From an uncultured Actinomyces sp. (GTDB lineage Bacteria; Actinomycetota; Actinomycetes; Actinomycetales; Actinomycetaceae), in the NCBI GenBank assembly GCA_915063485.1, contig CAJZDJ010000080.1, positions 1-9,105 on the forward strand: DNA of 9,105 bases, written 5' to 3'. Under the pieces are notes generated by a model. The model was given only the letters and a program-made list of their open reading frames with translations, ran no database searches and was not told where the DNA came from. A program made the position numbers and the translations under genes. Below, one piece after another: positions 6,078-9,105 of the stretch; within the stretch, counting starts at the first letter, position 1, and each line of letters opens with the position of its first letter.

Positions 6078-7607
6078 TTACTTAACAGTGGTGTCGGTGT
6101 TGCCGCAGGTTTTGTTATCGGCAGGCAGCGTGCCCGACAACAGGTAGTTATCCACGGCCTTGGTGATGCAGCTGTCCGCGCGGCCATAGGCGGTGTGACC
6201 CCAGCCCTTCCAGGTCAGCAGCCTGGAGTTGGAAAGCTGCTTGTTCAGGGACTGTGACCACTCATAGGGGGTGGCCGGGTCGCCGGTGGTGCCCACAACC
6301 AGGATTGGCGCACTGCCCTTAGCGGTTAGCGCCGTACGCTCGTGGGTAGCTTTGTGGCCCCACAGCTGACACATCTCATCAGAGCCAGCCATGGAAGCGC
6401 CAAAAGTAGGCGAGGCCTGGGTTAGCTCTTTAGCCTGATTGGCCCAGGTGGTCTTGTCGCCCTGCACCGGGTAATCCAGGCAGTTAATGGCAATGATGGC
6501 AACCGCAGAGTTATCCGTGTAGTGGCCTTTGTCGTCGCGCGAAGCCAGCAGGTCAGCGATACGCAGCAGCATAGAGCCATCGTGCTTCTTCATACCCTGC
6601 GACAGGGCCATAGTGAGCGTGTCCCAAATACTGTCCGCATATAGCGGGCCAATGACGGCGGAAACAGCCAGACTGTAGGTCAGTGGCCGCTCTGGGTCAG
6701 AGGTCTTTAGCGGCGACTTACGCAGCCCTTCCAGGAAGGTACGCACCTGCTTTACGCCGTCGTCAACCGAGCCGGTAAGCGGGCAGCTAGAGCGCTTAAG
6801 GCAGTAAGCCACATATCCGCGCAGAGAGTTCTCAAAGCCCTTCGCCTGCCCCAAAGAGACCTGGTGGGCACTCAAGGTGGGGTCGACGGCGCCGTCAAGC
6901 ACCATGCGGCCCACATTGCTGGGGAACAGATCCGCGTAGGTGGCACCCAGGTAGGTGCCGTAGGAGTAACCCAGGTAGTTGAGCTTGCTGTCGCCACTTA
7001 GCTGACGCAGGATGTCTAGGTCTTTAGCGGCTGAAGGGGTGTCAATGTGGTCTAGCAGCGCTACCGGCTTGGTTTTCTTAGAGCACTTCTCACTGATGCC
7101 CTTGGCGAGGCTGGCTCCCTCGTTGCTGGCGCGCATGGCGTCAGTTTCGCTGTCGGTTAGGCAGTCGACGGCGGTTGACCGGCCCACGCCGCGTGGGTCA
7201 AAGCCCACGACGTCATAGCTGCGCAGTAGGTCAGAGGAGAACATGCGGCCCACCGAGTTCACCAGGTCCACGCCGCTGCCGCCAGGGCCGCCGGGGTTAA
7301 TGAACAAGGTGCCTTTCTTGATGCCGTCAGCTTCGCGCTTCTTCAAAGCCAAGGAAATGCTCTCGCCCTGTGGATTGGCGTAATCCAGCGGGACTTTAAC
7401 GGTGGCGCACTCAAACTCGCCGCATTTAGTCCAGTCAACTTTCTGACTGTAATAGCTGGCCAGGCCGGCAGAATACTGCGTGCTGGCTTGGGTGGGGGTG
7501 AGTGTGGCCTCGGAATCTGACAGTTTCAACGGACTCGGACTACACGCACTTAGGGCTAAGGTGGCGCAAGCGATTGCGCTGGCCAATAGGCGGGGTAGTT
7601 TCTTCAC
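6078..7607 (-). CDS. Secreted lipoprotein alpha/beta-hydrolase, tripeptidyl aminopeptidase / Hip1-like
   Basis: 509 residues from a GTG start. The signal peptide MKKLPRLLASAIACATLALS ends in a lipobox LSAC, so Cys22 should be lipidated and the enzyme anchored outside the membrane. An alpha/beta-hydrolase fold follows. INPGGPGGSG (103-112) is the oxyanion-loop motif and VVGFDPRGVGRS (133-144) is typical of the family. GYSYG carries nucleophile Ser215, TTGDPATP gives Asp443, and GWGHTAYG gives His471. The last ~90 residues form the TAP-like C-terminal domain. Length, motif spacing and paired cysteines (149/175, 269/275, 376/413, 480/501 are plausible pairs) resemble Streptomyces SlpD/SlpE/Tap and mycobacterial Hip1/CaeA. 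Those enzymes remove N-terminal peptides from exported proteins or process secreted chaperones. The substrate here is unknown. The gene stands alone, followed by a terminator. Upstream SD pairing is weak (GGGA). An alternative is a less specific proline iminopeptidase-type hydrolase. Confidence 0.88.
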   Translation of the reverse strand: MKKLPRLLASAIACATLALSACSPSPLKLSDSEATLTPTQASTQYSAGLASYYSQKVDWTKCGEFECATVKVPLDYANPQGESISLALKKREADGIKKGTLFINPGGPGGSGVDLVNSVGRMFSSDLLRSYDVVGFDPRGVGRSTAVDCLTDSETDAMRASNEGASLAKGISEKCSKKTKPVALLDHIDTPSAAKDLDILRQLSGDSKLNYLGYSYGTYLGATYADLFPSNVGRMVLDGAVDPTLSAHQVSLGQAKGFENSLRGYVAYCLKRSSCPLTGSVDDGVKQVRTFLEGLRKSPLKTSDPERPLTYSLAVSAVIGPLYADSIWDTLTMALSQGMKKHDGSMLLRIADLLASRDDKGHYTDNSAVAIIAINCLDYPVQGDKTTWANQAKELTQASPTFGASMAGSDEMCQLWGHKATHERTALTAKGSAPILVVGTTGDPATPYEWSQSLNKQLSNSRLLTWKGWGHTAYGRADSCITKAVDNYLLSGTLPADNKTCGNTDTTVK

Positions 7608-7627
7608 GATCCCAGCCTATCGGGGGT

Positions 7628-7643
7628 CACTAATTTTTTAGTG
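7628..7643. promoter_or_regulatory. Operator-like palindrome upstream of the peptidase
   Basis: CACTAA-TTTT-TTAGTG is a perfect 6-bp inverted repeat ending 21 bases before the GTG at 7607. Position and AT-rich centre fit a repressor site or promoter element, but no clear -35/-10 pair was found on the minus strand nearby. Confidence 0.3.
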
Positions 7644-7812
7644 GGGCTTGAGTAGGTATTTGGCTTAAGGCAGGCCCGGGCATCGTTGCTGGGTGCGACG
7701 GCGTCGTTAGCTGAAAGAAACCTGAGCGCCTAGGGGGGCCATTTTCGGGCTTCGGTGGGCTGTTTGCGGGCTTAGCTGGGAGAAAGCTGTGCGCTCGCGG
7801 CTTGCTCACGCC

Positions 7813-7837
7813 TGTCCGCACACGCTGTCTGTGCGGG
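7813..7837. repeat. Second copy of the TGTCCGCA...TGTGCGGG hairpin
   Basis: TGTCCGCA (7813-7820), 9 bases, then TGTGCGGG (7830-7837). Seven Watson-Crick pairs plus a T-G wobble (7815-7822 with 7830-7837) close a 7-base loop. The same two arms in the same orientation occur at 4821-4846 before ansA. The 711-base gap holding this copy (7608-8318) has no long gene. Confidence 0.5.
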
Positions 7838-7851
7838 ATGTTTGGCCCAAA

Positions 7852-7880
7852 CTGACCGCCCTGGGCCCAATCTTTATAGA
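7852..7880 (+). promoter_or_regulatory. Candidate plus-strand promoter in the 7608-8318 gap
   Basis: CTGACC (7852-7857), a 17-base spacer and TATAGA (7875-7880), each four of six to consensus. It would start a transcript near 7887 leading toward the lipoprotein gene. Weak evidence. Confidence 0.3.
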
Positions 7881-7952
7881 TTTGTAATCAGAAAATGCGG
7901 GTTTTTCTGTCTTAAATAGCAATAAGCTCCAGGTTTTTTCAGGTTCACCCGG

Positions 7953-7958
7953 TACCCT
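7953..7958 (+). promoter_or_regulatory. Actinobacterial -10 box placed for a leaderless start
   Basis: TACCCT fits the actinobacterial TANNNT -10 pattern and ends exactly 6 bases before an ATG at 7965. This is the spacing seen for leaderless mRNAs, where transcription begins at the A of the start codon. No clear -35 is visible. Confidence 0.35.
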
Positions 7959-7964
7959 GAGGCC

Positions 7965-8072
7965 ATGCAGCAAACCAATCACCTAGCCACAGTGGCGTGT
8001 GTGTGTACTTTTGGTGCCGAACTGGAAGAATCCTGGGAATCTGTTCGGCACGCGGAGGTGTTTGCTGGCTGA
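7965..8072 (+). CDS. Possible leaderless 35-residue ORF with a Cys-Val-Cys triplet
   Basis: ATG to TGA, 35 residues, beginning MQQTNHLATVACVCTFG and ending EVFAG. I do not recognise it. There is no usable Shine-Dalgarno (GAGG is only 2 bases from the ATG), but a TANNNT box lies at the leaderless spacing. The second half of the ORF carries a 9-bp inverted repeat (8014-8051) and a GC-rich hairpin follows the stop. Together this resembles the leaderless upstream peptides of actinobacteria whose translation controls a downstream gene. The next gene, the lipoprotein at 8319, is 246 bases away. It could equally be a chance ORF. Confidence 0.3.
   Translation: MQQTNHLATVACVCTFGAELEESWESVRHAEVFAG
8014..8051 (+). 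promoter_or_regulatory. 9-bp inverted repeat GTGCCGAAC / GTTCGGCAC
   Basis: A perfect 9-bp stem (8014-8022 with 8043-8051) around a 20-base loop. It lies inside the possible 35-codon ORF, so ribosomes translating that ORF would open it. It may be part of a structured leader or a repressor-binding palindrome. Confidence 0.4.
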
Positions 8073-8097
8073 AATAGACTGGAAAAAGCAAAGAAAA

Positions 8098-8130
8098 GGG
8101 GCGGCCCCTTAAGCTAGATGGGGCCACCCC
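8098..8130 (+). terminator. GC-rich hairpin in the lipoprotein leader region
   Basis: GGGGCGGCCCC (8098-8108) pairs with GGGGCCACCCC (8120-8130) with one C/A mismatch and an 11-base loop. No U-run follows. It begins 26 bases after the possible small ORF and may act as an attenuator or factor-dependent terminator. Further weak repeats follow: CTCAGCTGAG near 8146, and GCTTCC/GGAAGC at 8265-8270 with 8294-8299. Confidence 0.4.
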
Positions 8131-8318
8131 GGAGCGATCGGATACTCAGCTGAGCTCCCTTAAACCCAGACCTGAAGAAACGGTACAGACCGGTCAACAA
8201 GCTCCCCAACTCTCGCGGGTTACCGTCCCGAACGCAACAGAAATATAACAACGGGAACCGACTAGCTTCCTTAAAGAAACCTGAAAATAACCTGGAAGCG
8301 ATGACGAAAGGCTGAAAA

Positions 8319-8807
8319 ATGACTGATTTGGTCAAAAAGGTGATGTGTGTCGGAGCAGCAGGTATGCTGGCCCTGGGTCTTGTCGCTTGCTCGGACTCAG
8401 AGAAGAAGCCAAGCTCTAGTGGTACCCATGTAGCCGCAACCGCACTACCTAGCACGGCTAAGTCTGCTCTTAATAAGGGCCTTGGTGGCTCTAAGGGCTC
8501 AACCCCTGCTACTCCGGGCGCAGCCCCCACGGTTACGGCTCCTGGCAATGGTGACGCCGACTCCAGGGAAGGTGTGAAGGAAGACCTGGGCAATCAGCAG
8601 TCCGCCTCAATCGGTGAGGGCATCATGACCGTTAAGTCCATTAAGGATGAGCAGGTCACCTTTAAGCTCACTGGCTGCGACCAGCAGGAAGTTACTATCA
8701 AGGTGGGTGAGACGCAGCTGGTATGCGGTAAGAACCTGACTGTTAACGGCGTGTTGGACAGCAACGTTTCTTACACCGTAGAGACTCCTACCAGCACCAA
8801 TAAGTAG
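8319..8807 (+). CDS. Small secreted lipoprotein, family not recognised
   Basis: 162 residues. The N-terminus MTDLVKKVMCVGAAGMLALG leads into lipobox LVAC, so Cys24 should be lipidated and the protein anchored on the outer face of the membrane. Residues 25-80 form a low-complexity Ser/Thr/Pro/Gly/Ala linker. Residues 98-156 look like a small beta-rich domain (IMTVKSIKDEQVTFKLTGC, EVTIKVGETQLVC, LTVNGVLDSNVSYTVE) with a likely disulfide between Cys120 and Cys136. I do not recognise the domain. The ATG is supported by AAAGG 7 bases upstream (8307-8311). It is preceded by a 5' region rich in inverted repeats and followed directly by an rRNA operon promoter, so it is probably monocistronic. The linker-plus-domain layout suggests a cell-envelope or substrate-binding accessory role, which is inference only. 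Confidence 0.8.
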   Translation: MTDLVKKVMCVGAAGMLALGLVACSDSEKKPSSSGTHVAATALPSTAKSALNKGLGGSKGSTPATPGAAPTVTAPGNGDADSREGVKEDLGNQQSASIGEGIMTVKSIKDEQVTFKLTGCDQQEVTIKVGETQLVCGKNLTVNGVLDSNVSYTVETPTSTNK

Positions 8808-8830
8808 GCGCTTAAGTAGTCGCTGAAATA

Positions 8831-8846
8831 GCGGGGCCTCACCCGC
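8831..8846 (+). terminator. Weak hairpin after the small lipoprotein gene
   Basis: GCGGG (8831-8835) and CCCGC (8842-8846) form a 5-bp stem with a 6-base loop followed by ATTCCATT. It is the only terminator-like structure between the lipoprotein stop and the rRNA promoter, and it is weak. Confidence 0.3.
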
Positions 8847-8879
8847 ATTCCATTGTGAGCTAGTGCATCTAGAATTAAT

Positions 8880-8910
8880 TTGACGCGGGTGGGGCGCGGT
8901 GGTTTATAGT
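8880..8910 (+). promoter_or_regulatory. rRNA operon promoter
   Basis: TTGACG (8880-8885) and TATAGT (8905-8910), separated by 19 bases (18 if the -10 is read as TTATAG), preceded by an AT-rich patch (AGAATTAATT). Both boxes are strong, and the sequence downstream is a typical 16S leader, so this is most likely the main rrn promoter. The spacer is slightly long. Confidence 0.65.
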
Positions 8911-8916
8911 TTTCTG

Positions 8917-9105
8917 GCACCGGTTGAGGCGGTTGAAATCTTCCTCCTGGAACGGTGTGAGAGAGGCGCGGATCACTGATCCGGGACTTGCGAAGTAAAA
9001 ACTTTCAAGGTAAGCTTCTCTGGTGCTTTGAGGAAAGCACGCAAGCTGGTTTGGTTTGTGGGTTTTTCTTGTGGGTGTGTTGTTTGAGAACTCGATAGTG
9101 TGTCA
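8917..9105 (+). ncRNA. Leader of a 16S rRNA transcript (rRNA gene beyond the window)
   Basis: The region has the texture of actinobacterial rrn leaders. GGATCA-C-TGATCC (8970-8982) and a clean hairpin GTGCTTT-GAGG-AAAGCAC (9023-9040) nested in AGCTT/AAGCT (9013-9017 with 9043-9047) are followed by G/T-rich sequence and the conserved TTGTTTGAGAACTCGATAGTG block. No part of the mature 16S is inside the window. Confidence 0.75.
9080..9093 (+). promoter_or_regulatory. boxA-like antitermination element of the rRNA leader
   Basis: TTGTTTGAGAACTC matches the boxA-type sequence found ahead of actinobacterial 16S genes, where the Nus factors load to prevent premature termination. The upstream GAGG-loop hairpin (9023-9040) could take the boxB-like position. 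Confidence 0.65.

Noticed and set aside
8073..8318. Known riboswitch (cobalamin, SAM, TPP or c-di-AMP type) before the lipoprotein
   Set aside because: The hallmark sequence blocks of these classes as I remember them are absent.
8114..8593. 159-codon minus-strand frame overlapping the small lipoprotein
   Set aside because: It covers the lipoprotein signal peptide and linker in antisense; the plus strand has a clear lipobox and ribosome site.
1..9105. CRISPR array, insertion sequence or transposase
   Set aside because: No regularly spaced repeats beyond two-copy ones, no transposase-like protein and no terminal inverted repeats with target duplications were seen.

Overview
The window looks like a chromosomal segment of a Gram-positive actinobacterium of moderate-to-high GC. 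The evidence is a secreted lipoprotein hydrolase of the Streptomyces tripeptidyl-aminopeptidase / mycobacterial Hip1 type, frequent GTG starts, a leaderless-type promoter/ATG arrangement, and at the right edge the TTGTTTGAGAACTC block typical of the leader in front of actinobacterial 16S rRNA genes. I think a member of the Actinomycetaceae is likeliest, but the sequence alone does not settle the genus.

Left third (1-2768): a decayed mobile-element region ending at a tRNA. A P27-type phage terminase small subunit (minus strand, GC-rich) is followed by an unrelated AT-rich gene for a small four-helix membrane protein (plus strand). Stop-to-stop against it lies a 5'-truncated gene for a YkuG/BacA-like cell-wall lysin (minus strand). 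The lysin fragment begins within about 40 bases of the 3' end of a tRNA-Thr(CGU) gene. tRNA 3' ends are classic integration sites, and the neighbours differ clearly in base composition, so I read this as one end of an eroded prophage or island. No integrase, capsid or other phage gene is visible. A 17-bp stem-loop sits where the two convergent genes meet.

Middle (2769-6077): an asparagine-use pair. ansP (L-asparagine permease, APC family) and ansA (cytoplasmic type I L-asparaginase) lie in the same direction, 202 bp apart. AnsP would import asparagine and AnsA would hydrolyse it to aspartate and ammonia. The gap holds several strong inverted repeats, so the two may be transcribed as separate units or with internal termination. 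A terminator-like hairpin follows, mainly serving the convergent gene beyond.

Right third (6078-9105): a lipoprotein serine aminopeptidase on the minus strand, then a 711-bp non-coding stretch with several hairpins, a possible leaderless 35-codon ORF containing a Cys-Val-Cys triplet, and a structured upstream region. Next comes a small, unrecognised plus-strand lipoprotein, and finally an rRNA operon promoter and leader. The 16S gene itself lies beyond the right edge.

The points most worth checking are the tRNA-bounded remnant with its truncated lysin, the leaderless Cys-containing mini-ORF inside a structured leader, and a hairpin motif that occurs twice in intergenic DNA.
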